Positions 6,648 to 14,285 of a stretch of 14,883 nucleotides of DNA are shown here, piece after piece (position 1 is the first letter of the stretch; every line of letters begins with the position of its first letter). A program made the position numbers and the translations under genes. The notes beneath the pieces are model-generated. The model searched no databases, had not been told where the DNA came from, and was given only the letters and a program-made list of their open reading frames with translations. Source of the stretch: Actinomycetes bacterium (GTDB lineage: Bacteria > Actinomycetota > Actinomycetes > Propionibacteriales > Propionibacteriaceae); the NCBI GenBank assembly GCA_023419175.1, contig JAEZYG010000068.1, positions 1 to 14,883 of the forward strand, read 5' to 3'.

Positions 6648-7442
6648 TCATTCTCCTTGCAGATAGGCTTGTCCACGAGCAGTAATGTCAGCAGGACCTG
6701 TCAGATAGCTTTCGTCGCCTTGCCAGTCCACATCGAGCTCTCCGCCCAAAACGCATACTTTTACCCGAGAAAGATCATTCTTTCGTGCTGCGACGCAGGC
6801 GCTTGCAACGACACCTGTTCCGCATGAGTACGTCTCTCCAACTCCTCGTTCCCAGACCCTCATCTGGATACGATCATGATCGATAAAAATGCATTCCACA
6901 TTCGTCCCATCGGGGAAAACTGTCGGATCATAGAGGGGTTTTTCTAGCAGATTGAGAGAGTCCAGCTGTGCTCTATCGGAAAGCTCGATGACGGCATGAG
7001 GATTACCCACATTGACGTGTTGGGCATTGAAAATATCTCCGTCGAGACCAATCGTGGTCATCTCTCCCAATCGGACGCGACCCATTGAGACACGAACCCT
7101 ATCGTTGAGAACGGATCCATACCGCAAACCTGCTCGAGTCATGACAGCGATCGTATCTTTACGATCCAATCCGGAATCGTAAAGATAGCGTATGAATAAT
7201 CGCAATCCATTACCGCACATCTCAGCTAGAGATGCGTCTGCATTGCGATAGTCCATGAACCAATCAGCGCGTGGATCTGTGCTGGCAGCAACTCGTAGAA
7301 TCCCATCAGCCCCGATTCCAGATCTGCGATCGCATAGCTTACGGATCTGTTGATCGGTGAGGCGTAGATGGTTGTCGAGATCTTCAAGAATGATGAAATC
7401 ATTCTTCGTCGCATGTCCTTTGGTGAATTCAACTGTCCTCAT
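6648..7442 (-). CDS. dapF: Diaminopimelate epimerase DapF
   Basis: DapF converts LL- to meso-diaminopimelate, the last step before lysine and a precursor of DAP-type cell walls. The product is 264 aa from the ATG at 7442. The two catalytic cysteines are present: Cys76 in MCGNGLR and Cys207 in SCGTG, with NVGNPHAV and the ERGVGET segment between them. Met6 of a longer frame (7457) was chosen because it makes an ATGA overlap with the miaA stop and because the family begins with an M-x-F-T-K-G-H type sequence, here [16 protein letters not shown]. It is coupled to miaA upstream and hflX downstream, a known actinobacterial order with no obvious metabolic link. The gene shows that DAP is made, but not whether it goes to peptidoglycan or only to lysine. 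Confidence 0.96.
   Translation of the reverse strand: MRTVEFTKGHATKNDFIILEDLDNHLRLTDQQIRKLCDRRSGIGADGILRVAASTDPRADWFMDYRNADASLAEMCGNGLRLFIRYLYDSGLDRKDTIAVMTRAGLRYGSVLNDRVRVSMGRVRLGEMTTIGLDGDIFNAQHVNVGNPHAVIELSDRAQLDSLNLLEKPLYDPTVFPDGTNVECIFIDHDRIQMRVWERGVGETYSCGTGVVASACVAARKNDLSRVKVCVLGGELDVDWQGDESYLTGPADITARGQAYLQGE
6653..6658 (-). promoter_or_regulatory. Ribosome binding site deciding the hflX start
   Basis: AAGGAG on the minus strand within the last codons of dapF, 6 nt before the ATG at 6646. It argues against the upstream in-frame ATG at 6676. Confidence 0.75.
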
Positions 7443-8368
7443 CGTCCATCTTCCCATCGCTGCAGATGCGACAGCATCCGTTTGGCCGTATCCTCATGGC
7501 GTTCGAACCATTGGATACGTGGATCTTTGCGATACCACATCAACTGTTTACGGGAGAAACGTCTCGTCGCTACCACCGTATTATCGCGTGCTTGTTCCAA
7601 GCTGCATTCGGAATCGAGATATTCCAATATCTGTCGATATCCCAGCCCTCGTTGAGCTGTCTTTCCTTCACGCAATCCTTGATCTATCAGGGATTTTACC
7701 TCATCTACAAGACCTTCATCGAGCATCATGTCGACCCTGCGTTCAATCGCTTCATCAAGATCACTGCGTTCAATCGCAATCCCCCATTGAATGACATCGT
7801 CAAGGGCATAGACGTGATCGGGAAGAGAGGAAGAAAAACTGCCGGTTAAATCGATCACCTCTAGAGCGCGAACGATACGACGTCCATTTCCTGGCAAGAT
7901 ACCGTCAGCAGCCTCAGGACATCTTCTGCCAAGAAGATCGTGCAGATAGTGACTTCCATGAATCTCAAGTTGCTCATTCCAATAGGCTCGACGCTGCGGA
8001 TCCGTGCCGGGGAAATCAAAATGATCGGTAATCGCTCGATTGTAGAGGCTACTTCCTCCCACGATAATGGGGATGATGGAACGAGCTCGCAGATCTGCGA
8101 TAGATCGTCGTGCCATCTGCTGAAATTCAGCAACGGAAGCATCCTGATAGACCTCAAGGATATCGAGCAGATGGTGAGGGATCCCTTCTCGCTCCGCCAT
8201 GGTGGGTTTTGCCGTACCGATATCCATGCCACGGTAGATACACATCGAATCCGCATTGATGATTTCGCACGCTCGGCCTTGGGCGTGAAGACAGTGCGCC
8301 AGTTGAACAGCTAGACGGGATTTTCCCGAAGCTGTCGCTCCAACCAAGACGATGAGAGGAACGCTCAT
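7439..8368 (-). CDS. miaA: tRNA dimethylallyltransferase MiaA
   Basis: MiaA transfers a dimethylallyl group to N6 of adenosine 37 in tRNAs reading UNN codons, the substrate that MiaB then methylthiolates. The 309-aa product has the P-loop GATASGKS (10-17), the DS-x3-Y-x5-IGTAKP region (Asp40, Ser41; IGTAKP 50-55) that binds substrate, [10 protein letters not shown], and a C-terminal [14 protein letters not shown] segment. The start at 8368 makes an ATGA overlap with the miaB stop; a longer frame to 8440 lies inside miaB and adds non-conserved residues. It is therefore coupled to miaB, the next enzyme on the same nucleotide. All essential residues appear intact. Confidence 0.96.
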   Translation of the reverse strand: MSVPLIVLVGATASGKSRLAVQLAHCLHAQGRACEIINADSMCIYRGMDIGTAKPTMAEREGIPHHLLDILEVYQDASVAEFQQMARRSIADLRARSIIPIIVGGSSLYNRAITDHFDFPGTDPQRRAYWNEQLEIHGSHYLHDLLGRRCPEAADGILPGNGRRIVRALEVIDLTGSFSSSLPDHVYALDDVIQWGIAIERSDLDEAIERRVDMMLDEGLVDEVKSLIDQGLREGKTAQRGLGYRQILEYLDSECSLEQARDNTVVATRRFSRKQLMWYRKDPRIQWFERHEDTAKRMLSHLQRWEDGR

Positions 8369-9843
8369 CGCTGTGGCATCCGTGGCATACCGATACCGAC
8401 TCCCTTCAGCTGCGCAGATGGACGATTCGCCTGTTCCCAAGCATCTCCTCCCCTAGTGCGTTGAAGGTTGGTAATCGGACTATCTGCAATCAGATGGTGA
8501 GGAGCTCCATAGGTGATCTCGACTTCAGCGATATCACCTGGACGAGGAATGAGCGCAGGATCTGTAGGCATCGCGACATGGACAAGGCGGTTATCTCTCG
8601 CTCTGCCTGATAGACGAGCGGTACGATCGTCTTTACGTCCCTCACCGGTAGCGAACATCACTTCAGCCGTGGTGGAAACCAATTTCTTATTCTCTTCTTC
8701 CGCGATCCTATCGACCAAAGCCACGAGACGCTCATAGCGATCTTGGACGATCTTCTTATCGATCTGGTCGGGCATCACTCCCGCTGGAGTCCCAGGACGG
8801 ATGGAATATTGGAAGGTAAAAGCTGCACTGAAGCGGGACTGCTCAACGACATCCATCGTGAGACGAAAATCATCTTCTGTCTCGCCAGGGAAGCCGACGA
8901 TGATATCGGTAGTGATCGCAGCATGAGGCATAGCATGGCGGACTTTGGCAAGAATATCGAGGAATTTTTTGGATCGATAGCTTCGTCTCATCCTCTTCAA
9001 CACCTCATCGGATCCCGATTGAAGAGGCATATGCAAGCTTGGCATGACATTGTCAGTCTCAGCCATCGCTTCGATCACATCATCGGTAAAAGATGCCGGA
9101 TGAGGGCTGGCGAAACGCACACGTTTTAATCCGTCAATATCGCCACATGCACGTAATAGTTTTGCAAACGCTCCCCGATCCCCGAATTCCACACCATAGG
9201 TATTGACGTTTTGTCCCAATAATGTGATCTCTTGGACACCTTGATCGACAAGGACGCGAATCTCATCGAGGATATCTTGTGGTTTACGATCGGTCTCCTT
9301 ACCTCTCAGGGATGGAACGATGCAAAAGGTGCAGGTGTTATTACAGCCGACGCTGATTGCTACCCATGCGGCATAGGCTGAATCTCGTCTGGTGGGAAGA
9401 TTGGACGGGAAAGTCTCTAAAGCTTCTACGATCTCGACTTGAGAGGCCTGTTCGATCCTGGCTCTTTCCAAAAGAACAGGTAAAGATCCCACATTATGAG
9501 TTCCGAAAACGACATCGACCCAAGGGGCTTTTTTCGTGATGAGATCGCGGTCTTTTTGAGCCATACAACCGCCGACTGCCAATTGCATTCCAGGACGACG
9601 GCGTTTAGCTTGAGCCATATGTCCTAAATTGCCATAGAGACGGTTGTCTGCATTCTCTCGTACCGCACAGGTATTGAATACGACAAGATCGGCCTCTCCT
9701 TCAGGAGCATCGCTCGGGGCTTTGATATATCCCGCTTCTTCTAAGAGTCCAGCGATTCTTTCGGAATCGTGGACGTTCATTTGGCACCCGTAGGTGACAA
9801 CTTGATAGGTACGCAAAGAATCGTGAGTCATATTTTCAGGCAT
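8365..9843 (-). CDS. miaB: tRNA-2-methylthio-N6-dimethylallyladenosine synthase MiaB
   Basis: MiaB is a radical-SAM enzyme that adds a methylthio group to i6A37 in tRNA. The 492-aa product has the N-terminal domain with three cluster cysteines (Cys20 in YGCQMN, Cys59 in [10 protein letters not shown], Cys93 in GGCMAQ), the radical-SAM CxxxCxxC at 167-174 (GCNNTCTFC), a TIM-barrel region with [11 protein letters not shown], and a C-terminal TRAM domain that binds tRNA, followed by a basic tail. The ATG at 9843 has GGTGAG 6 nt upstream and is preferred to Met5. It is first of a tight run miaB-miaA-dapF-hflX-dinG and lies 44 bp after rny, so it may be read from the same transcript. Confidence 0.97.
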   Translation of the reverse strand: MPENMTHDSLRTYQVVTYGCQMNVHDSERIAGLLEEAGYIKAPSDAPEGEADLVVFNTCAVRENADNRLYGNLGHMAQAKRRRPGMQLAVGGCMAQKDRDLITKKAPWVDVVFGTHNVGSLPVLLERARIEQASQVEIVEALETFPSNLPTRRDSAYAAWVAISVGCNNTCTFCIVPSLRGKETDRKPQDILDEIRVLVDQGVQEITLLGQNVNTYGVEFGDRGAFAKLLRACGDIDGLKRVRFASPHPASFTDDVIEAMAETDNVMPSLHMPLQSGSDEVLKRMRRSYRSKKFLDILAKVRHAMPHAAITTDIIVGFPGETEDDFRLTMDVVEQSRFSAAFTFQYSIRPGTPAGVMPDQIDKKIVQDRYERLVALVDRIAEEENKKLVSTTAEVMFATGEGRKDDRTARLSGRARDNRLVHVAMPTDPALIPRPGDIAEVEITYGAPHHLIADSPITNLQRTRGGDAWEQANRPSAQLKGVGIGMPRMPQR

Positions 9844-9887
9844 GGCTTTCTCACCTTAGACGATTGATAGACGGCGTCCAAGAGGAC

Positions 9888-11372
9888 TCAATGGGCCATG
9901 ACGGTCGAACGGGATTCTCGAATCACCGTCACCTTGATCCGTCCAGGATAGGTCACTTCTTTTTCCACCTGTTCTGCGATCTCATGAGCGATCTTGTCAC
10001 ATGCCTGGTCGTCGACCATCTCGGGTAGAACCATAACCCTGATCTCTCGTCCTGCTTGAAGGGCGAAAGCCTTGTCCACGCCCTGTTGAGCTAAGGCGAC
10101 CTCTTCAAGTTTCTCAAGACGCTGAATATAGGCCTCGAGAGATTCTCGTCGTGCTCCTGGACGAGCCCCCGAGATCGCATCTGCTGCTTGAGTGAGTACA
10201 TCTTCGACACTGACAGCTTCGATCTCATTGTGATGAGCTGCAATGGCATGGACGACGATCTCGTCTTCGCCATAGCGACGAGCGAGTTCTGCTCCTTCAA
10301 GGGCATGAGATCCATCTCCACTGGTGATCACAGCTTTTCCAAGATCGTGGAGGAAAGCGGCTCGTTTACATCGATCGATATCGGCTCCGATCTCAGCGGC
10401 CATCGCTCCAGCCAATTGGGCTGTCTCCACGCAATGAGCTAATACATTTTGTCCATAGCTTGTGCGATATTTCAAAGCTCCGATAGTGGGGCGTAGACGT
10501 GGATCAATCCCCACAATTCCAGCTTCTTCTAAAGCATCATCAGCAGCTTTGAGGCAGGTCTCTTCCACCGCTTCTACCGCATGAGCATAGGCTTGTTCAA
10601 TGCTGGATGGATGGATACGTCCGTCCTCTACTAAAGCTGTCAAGGTCTGGCGAGCGATTTCTCTACGGACGGGATCGAAACAACTCAATAAGACCGTACC
10701 GGGAGTATCGTCGATGAGAATGGTCACACCGGTGATCTGTTCAAAGGTTCGCACATTGCGACCTTCTCGCCCGATAATACGTCCCTTCATCTCTTCATGA
10801 GGTAAAGAAACTGAGGTCATGACCGATTCTGTCGTTTGAGTCACCGCCACCCGCTCGATAGCGGTAGCGATAATTTTACGCGCAGAGCGTTGAGCGCTGC
10901 GCAATGCTTCATCTTCAATAGATTTCGCCAGATGATGGGCACGAGCTGTCGCCTCTCGTCTAGCTTCTTCCATCACCTCATGGACAGCCTCATCACGAGT
11001 AAGCTGGGCGATCATCTCACAGCGCTGGGCAAGGCGTTCCTCTTCAGCATCCAATCGGCGTTGTTGATCGCTGAGCTCATGACGTTGACGTTGAATACGA
11101 TCAGCTTCTTTGCGCACCACCTCAGAATTTTGAAGGAACTGATCCTCCCTCTCATTGAGACGCCGTTCCCTCTCATCAAGTCGCGCGCTTTGCTCGCGCA
11201 ATTGCTCACGCGTTTCATTCAGTTGACGGACGAGATGTTGAGTTCTCTCATCGTTTTCAACATCGTGAGTCTGTCCCTTCTTCATCACTAAAGCTCGTAA
11301 ATAGATCGCTCCCATAAAGAAAGCGATCACCATGACCACTAATGCAACTATCAGTATCAGTACTATCTCCAC
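9888..11372 (-). CDS. rny: Ribonuclease Y
   Basis: RNase Y is a membrane-bound endoribonuclease that starts mRNA decay in bacteria without RNase E; some Actinobacteria carry it between recX and miaB as here. The 494-aa product has an N-terminal membrane span (about 3-24), a long charged coiled coil (about 40-150), a KH RNA-binding domain with GRIIGREGRN at 197-206, and an HD metal-dependent nuclease domain with His342-Asp343 (FLHDLGK) and His380-His381 (AIAAHHNE). Length is close to the 520 aa of the Bacillus enzyme. The start is GTG, supported by GGAGG 6 nt upstream. It lies 54 bp after recX, and no terminator with a U run was seen in the gap. Confidence 0.96.
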   Translation of the reverse strand: MEIVLILIVALVVMVIAFFMGAIYLRALVMKKGQTHDVENDERTQHLVRQLNETREQLREQSARLDERERRLNEREDQFLQNSEVVRKEADRIQRQRHELSDQQRRLDAEEERLAQRCEMIAQLTRDEAVHEVMEEARREATARAHHLAKSIEDEALRSAQRSARKIIATAIERVAVTQTTESVMTSVSLPHEEMKGRIIGREGRNVRTFEQITGVTILIDDTPGTVLLSCFDPVRREIARQTLTALVEDGRIHPSSIEQAYAHAVEAVEETCLKAADDALEEAGIVGIDPRLRPTIGALKYRTSYGQNVLAHCVETAQLAGAMAAEIGADIDRCKRAAFLHDLGKAVITSGDGSHALEGAELARRYGEDEIVVHAIAAHHNEIEAVSVEDVLTQAADAISGARPGARRESLEAYIQRLEKLEEVALAQQGVDKAFALQAGREIRVMVLPEMVDDQACDKIAHEIAEQVEKEVTYPGRIKVTVIRESRSTVMAH

Positions 11373-11378
11373 GTCGTG

Positions 11379-11383
11379 CCTCC
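11379..11383 (-). promoter_or_regulatory. Ribosome binding site deciding the GTG start of rny
   Basis: GGAGG on the minus strand with 6-nt spacing to the GTG at 11372. It supports a non-ATG start directly before the membrane segment. Confidence 0.75.
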
Positions 11384-11426
11384 ATATGACAGTCTATCGA
11401 GACGAGAAGGATGATGGCATGAACCA

Positions 11427-11960
11427 TCACCATCTATCCTCATCATCGATGTGAAGAAGCTGCCGAGCGAGGGAATGGCACAGATCAGACGAGAAGCGTT
11501 TGCGCATGAGAGCTCCTAGAAGACGACGATAGGCTACTGAGCGATCTAGATGAGCATAGGAGCGCACTTTCATAGTGGCGAACCTTAGAGCCGTTTCGTA
11601 TTCATCTTCGGGCTCAATAGATGAAAGAGCCGACTCTATAATCTCGCCATCAATTTTCTTAGCGCGAAGTTCTGCATATAAAGCGCTTCGAGAAAGATGG
11701 CGAGTTCTGCGTCTTGATTCCACCCATTGAGCAGCAAAAACCTCATCATCGATCAAACCGACATCTTCTAAGGAATCCAGGACGGTTTCAATATCCTCGG
11801 GGGAAGCACGCTTTCGTAAGAGTAAATCAGTCAATTCCCCACGAGAATATGGACGCCTGTCGAGAGCTTTTAGCGCAGCATCTCGGGTCATAGCGCAATC
11901 GCTCAATACCAAAGACCTACGTTTTTTGGAAGTTTTGGGCTTCTCTTCCCAAGAGAACAT
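11427..11960 (-). CDS. recX: RecA regulator RecX
   Basis: RecX binds RecA filaments and limits their growth and coprotease activity. The 177-aa product is made of three-helix repeats typical of the family: RPYSRGELTDLLLRK (about 36-50), VLDSLEDVGLIDDEVFAAQWVESR (about 60-83), then LSRSALYAELRAKKI and a divergent C-terminal repeat. The family is Arg/Lys and Leu rich with little strict conservation, so the assignment rests also on position. Its ATG overlaps the recA stop by one base (TGATG), so RecX is coupled to RecA and should share its SOS control. A leading segment of about 25 residues rich in Lys and Ser precedes the first repeat. Confidence 0.93.
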   Translation of the reverse strand: MFSWEEKPKTSKKRRSLVLSDCAMTRDAALKALDRRPYSRGELTDLLLRKRASPEDIETVLDSLEDVGLIDDEVFAAQWVESRRRTRHLSRSALYAELRAKKIDGEIIESALSSIEPEDEYETALRFATMKVRSYAHLDRSVAYRRLLGALMRKRFSSDLCHSLARQLLHIDDEDRW

Positions 11961-13045
11961 CAGTCTTTAATCTCACCTGTTTCGGGATCGACATTATGCG
12001 GAAGAGATTCGTCGATGGGAGCTATTCCCATCGCTTGACGAATTTTCATCTCGATCTGTTCGGCCAATTCACGATCGCTCAACAAGAGTTTACGAACATT
12101 TTCTTTCCCCTGACCGAGTTGGCGATCCCCATAGCTATACCAAGCTCCTGCCTTCGTGATGAGTTTGGTACTCAAGCCCATATCGATCAACGTACCTTCA
12201 TGACTGATGCCATGACCGAAAAGAATATCGAATTCAGCTGTCTTGAAAGGAGGGGCAACCTTATTCTTCACGACCTTCACCTTCGTGTGATTGCCGATCT
12301 GCTCTTCTCGATCTTTCAATGCCTCCGCTCGACGCACTTCTAAACGAATGGAAGAATAGAATTTCAAAGCTCGACCGCCTGTTGTCACCTCATTATTGCC
12401 ATAGGTGACACCGATCTTTTCACGGAGCTGGTTGATAAAGATCGCTGTCGTATTGGTCATCTTGAGATTGCCGGTCATCTTACGTAAAGCTTGACTCATC
12501 AATCTAGCTTGGAGCCCCACATGGCTATCCCCCATCTCGCCATCAATTTCCGCTTTAGGGGTCAAAGCAGCTACTGAGTCGATGACGACGAGGGATAATG
12601 CTCCTGATCTGACCAAAGTATCGGTAATCGCTAAAGCCTGTTCTCCGTTATCAGGTTGGCTGACCAAAAGGGCGTCGGTATCAACGCCGAGAGCTTGAGC
12701 ATAGACCGGATCAAGTGCATGTTCCGCATCGATAAAAGCGCACGTTCCCCCTTCTCGTTGAGCGCTTGCGATAGCGTGGAGAGCCAAAGTCGTCTTACCG
12801 CTGGATTCTGCGCCGTAGACTTCGACGATTCGTCCACGAGGAAGTCCTCCGATTCCCAAAGCGATATCGAGAGATAAAGCACCTGTAGGGATGACTTCAA
12901 TCTGAGCATGAGTCTGGTCTCCTAGACGCATCACAGCACCTTTGCCGTGGGCTTTCGTGATGGCTTCAAGAGCCTCGTTAAGAGCTTTTTCTCGACTGGA
13001 AACCGCTTTATCGCGGCTGGCAGCACGACTTGAACTAACAGCCAT
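11960..13045 (-). CDS. recA: Recombinase RecA
   Basis: RecA forms filaments on single-stranded DNA, drives strand exchange and activates LexA self-cleavage. The 361-aa product has an N-terminal domain (about 20-55), Walker A GAESSGKT at 78-85, Walker B VVIDS at 153-157, loop L1 with [12 protein letters not shown] (166-177), loop L2 around 209-224 after [11 protein letters not shown], and a short C-terminal domain. There is no intein. The start has AAAGGA 6 nt upstream. An unusual Ser/Arg-rich stretch of about 18 residues precedes the first conserved helix. Its own promoter with a LexA operator lies about 125-150 bp upstream, and recX is coupled at the 3' end. Confidence 0.99.
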   Translation of the reverse strand: MAVSSSRAASRDKAVSSREKALNEALEAITKAHGKGAVMRLGDQTHAQIEVIPTGALSLDIALGIGGLPRGRIVEVYGAESSGKTTLALHAIASAQREGGTCAFIDAEHALDPVYAQALGVDTDALLVSQPDNGEQALAITDTLVRSGALSLVVIDSVAALTPKAEIDGEMGDSHVGLQARLMSQALRKMTGNLKMTNTTAIFINQLREKIGVTYGNNEVTTGGRALKFYSSIRLEVRRAEALKDREEQIGNHTKVKVVKNKVAPPFKTAEFDILFGHGISHEGTLIDMGLSTKLITKAGAWYSYGDRQLGQGKENVRKLLLSDRELAEQIEMKIRQAMGIAPIDESLPHNVDPETGEIKD

Positions 13046-13139
13046 GGGAGATCCTTTCTAGTGTCAATATGTGGCGTTAGAGATAAACGCCTATCTTGAC
13101 GATGCGAGTCCACCCCAGCACGTGTTCAAAAATCTGCAT

Positions 13140-13169
13140 TCTGTGGACAGCAGCGATGATATCCACAGA
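13140..13169. promoter_or_regulatory. Inverted pair of DnaA-box-like sites downstream of the recA promoter
   Basis: TCTGTGGA (13140-13147) and TCCACAGA (13162-13169) are perfect 8-bp inverted arms around 14 bases. Each arm lies in a near match to the DnaA box: ATATCCACA on plus (13159-13167) and CTGTCCACA on minus, each one base from a known form. Because the predicted recA transcript starts inside the right arm, an RNA hairpin is unlikely and a protein-binding site is more plausible. Confidence 0.4.
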
Positions 13170-13196
13170 TTATCAGAACAACAGTTCGATTGGCAA
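13169..13196 (-). promoter_or_regulatory. recA promoter
   Basis: On the minus strand TTGCCA (13191-13196) and GATAAT (13169-13174) are good -35 and -10 elements with a 16-bp spacer. The LexA operator fits wholly inside the spacer. Transcription would begin near 13162, giving a leader of about 117 nt before the recA ATG. Confidence 0.75.
13176..13187. promoter_or_regulatory. LexA operator (SOS box) of recA
   Basis: GAAC-AACA-GTTC matches the GAAC-N4-GTTC consensus exactly and carries G next to the right arm as in the lexA box. It sits between -35 and -10, so bound LexA should exclude RNA polymerase. Confidence 0.88.
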
Positions 13197-13204
13197 AGAG
13201 TGAC

Positions 13205-13399
13205 TTAGCGTTGATTTTCGTTCACTTCGAGGAAATCGCATACATGACGCCAGATCTTTTTAGGAGGGATTCCTTCTCGCAAAGCCTCTAAGACAGTTTT
13301 CGATTCCAGCCCTGTAATAGCTGTCATCTCAGCCCAGGCTTTCGAATAATCATCGCCAAGAAGCGCACCAAGGCGCGTCCATAATTCCGCTTCACGCAT
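13205..13399 (-). CDS. DUF3046 family protein
   Basis: This 64-aa protein belongs to a small actinobacterial family of unknown function usually found next to recA. It has the family features: an N-terminal helix MREAELWTRLGALLG, conserved Trp (Trp7, Trp22), a TVLEAL segment, a KKIWRHVCDFLEV helix near the C terminus, and a normal length. No catalytic motif or membrane segment is present; it is probably a helical cytoplasmic protein. No strong ribosome site precedes the ATG, so coupling to clgR 38 bp upstream is possible. The recA promoter begins within a few bases of its stop codon. Position suggests, but does not show, a link to recombination or its control. Confidence 0.88.
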   Translation of the reverse strand: MREAELWTRLGALLGDDYSKAWAEMTAITGLESKTVLEALREGIPPKKIWRHVCDFLEVNENQR

Positions 13400-13437
13400 T
13401 CGCTTACGATAGGGGATTCACTGATCCTAAGACAAGA

Positions 13438-13704
13438 TCAGGCGGCAAGAACCGTATTCTGAGTGGACTCAGCCTGAGTGAAACGCTGTGCCACCATCGA
13501 ATAAATCGCGGACAGAGGAGCTCCTAGGGCATCGCTAATCGATTGCAATAGCTCGCTCGAAGCCTCTTTTTGGCCACGCTCGACTTCAGAAAGATAACCA
13601 AGGCTGACACGAGCAGCTGTAGAGACCTCTCGTAAAGTGCGCCCTTGACGGATGCGTTCTTCGCGCAGAACCTCTCCGAGCAGTTCACGAGCCAAAGCAG
13701 CCAT
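13438..13704 (-). CDS. clgR: ClgR-type XRE-family transcriptional regulator
   Basis: ClgR activates Clp protease genes and some repair genes in Streptomyces, Corynebacterium and Mycobacterium. The 88-aa product has the family signature: an N-terminal helix [19 protein letters not shown] and helix-turn-helix at 24-45 with [20 protein letters not shown], the recognition helix being nearly invariant in the family. It is shorter than Streptomyces ClgR, with a tail of only about 18 residues after the DNA-binding domain. The tail ends in NTVLAA; LAA is the end of the ssrA tag, and C-terminal alanines make related regulators (ClgR, PopR) substrates of ClpP. An AAGGGAG site 7 nt before the ATG fixes the start. 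Gene order after cinA and before DUF3046-recA is conserved in Actinobacteria. Confidence 0.92.
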   Translation of the reverse strand: MAALARELLGEVLREERIRQGRTLREVSTAARVSLGYLSEVERGQKEASSELLQSISDALGAPLSAIYSMVAQRFTQAESTQNTVLAA

Positions 13705-13738
13705 CCGATTTCTCCCTTCATATCATCGATCGATCAAG

Positions 13739-13756
13739 CGCTATATCTCTATAACG
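13739..13756. promoter_or_regulatory. Imperfect palindrome upstream of clgR
   Basis: CGCTATATCTCTATAACG has arms CG-x-TATA facing each other and lies 35 bp before the clgR start. On the minus strand it offers TATAGA or TATAGC as a -10 element, but I found no well spaced -35. It does not match the reported CGC-N5-GCG ClgR site, so both a promoter and an operator reading are tentative. Confidence 0.28.
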
Positions 13757-13802
13757 AATGAGAGGATCGATTCATTCCGTTTCACAAGAAGAATTTTCTT
13801 CC

Positions 13803-14285
13803 TCAGCGAACTTTCTTGGAATCGAGAATTTGGATTGCCCACCTCACGATGACATCGATACTGGATCTGCGAATCTCGTTGCGATCTCCGTCTAAGAAAA
13901 AACACTGTGATTCACTCCACGTCGATGCTGCTAAGGCTGTCCACACCGTTCCCACATCAGCTCCATCTTGACGATCTGGCCCTGCCACTCCTGTTACCGA
14001 TAGTCCGATATCGCTGCGGCATAGACGACGAGCTCCTTTAGCCATCTGGCGTGCGGTGTAGTCGTTGATAACTCCATATTTTCTTATATGGTCAGCATCG
14101 ACTTGAGCAAGGGAGATTTTCAAATCGCTGGCATAGGTGATTAAACCACCACGTAAAACCGCAGATGCTCCAGGAATATCGGCGAGTCTTGCAGCGATTC
14201 CCCCAGCAGTCATCGACTCGCAGGTGGCGATTGTCAACTGAGCAGATCTCAGCAGATCGATCATATGCCTAGCCGACTCGCTCAT
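13803..14285 (-). CDS. cinA: CinA C-terminal domain protein, nicotinamide-nucleotide amidohydrolase
   Basis: This family deamidates nicotinamide mononucleotide to nicotinate mononucleotide in NAD recycling. The 160-aa product is the stand-alone amidohydrolase domain (PncC type) without the N-terminal pyrophosphatase domain of long CinA. It has ATCESMTAGGIAARL (20-34, with Ser24 at the catalytic serine position), ITYASDLK (49-56, Lys56) and TGVAGPD (98-104), then GTVW. The usual AES-x-TGG is CES-M-TAGG here, a modest change next to the active serine. The start makes an ATGA overlap with the pgsA stop. The pgsA-cinA-clgR-recA order is widespread and explains the old competence name; a role in recombination is not established. 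Confidence 0.94.
   Translation of the reverse strand: MSESARHMIDLLRSAQLTIATCESMTAGGIAARLADIPGASAVLRGGLITYASDLKISLAQVDADHIRKYGVINDYTARQMAKGARRLCRSDIGLSVTGVAGPDRQDGADVGTVWTALAASTWSESQCFFLDGDRNEIRRSSIDVIVRWAIQILDSKKVR

Noticed and set aside
7439..8368. Apparent loss of a conserved Gln in the MiaA DS-x-Q-x-Y region (Cys present)
   Set aside because: That position also varies in known active MiaA proteins such as the E. coli enzyme, so it is not evidence of defect.
11412..11429. Hairpin TGATGG/CCATCA at the recX stop as a terminator
   Set aside because: The stem is only 6 bp and no U run follows on the minus strand.
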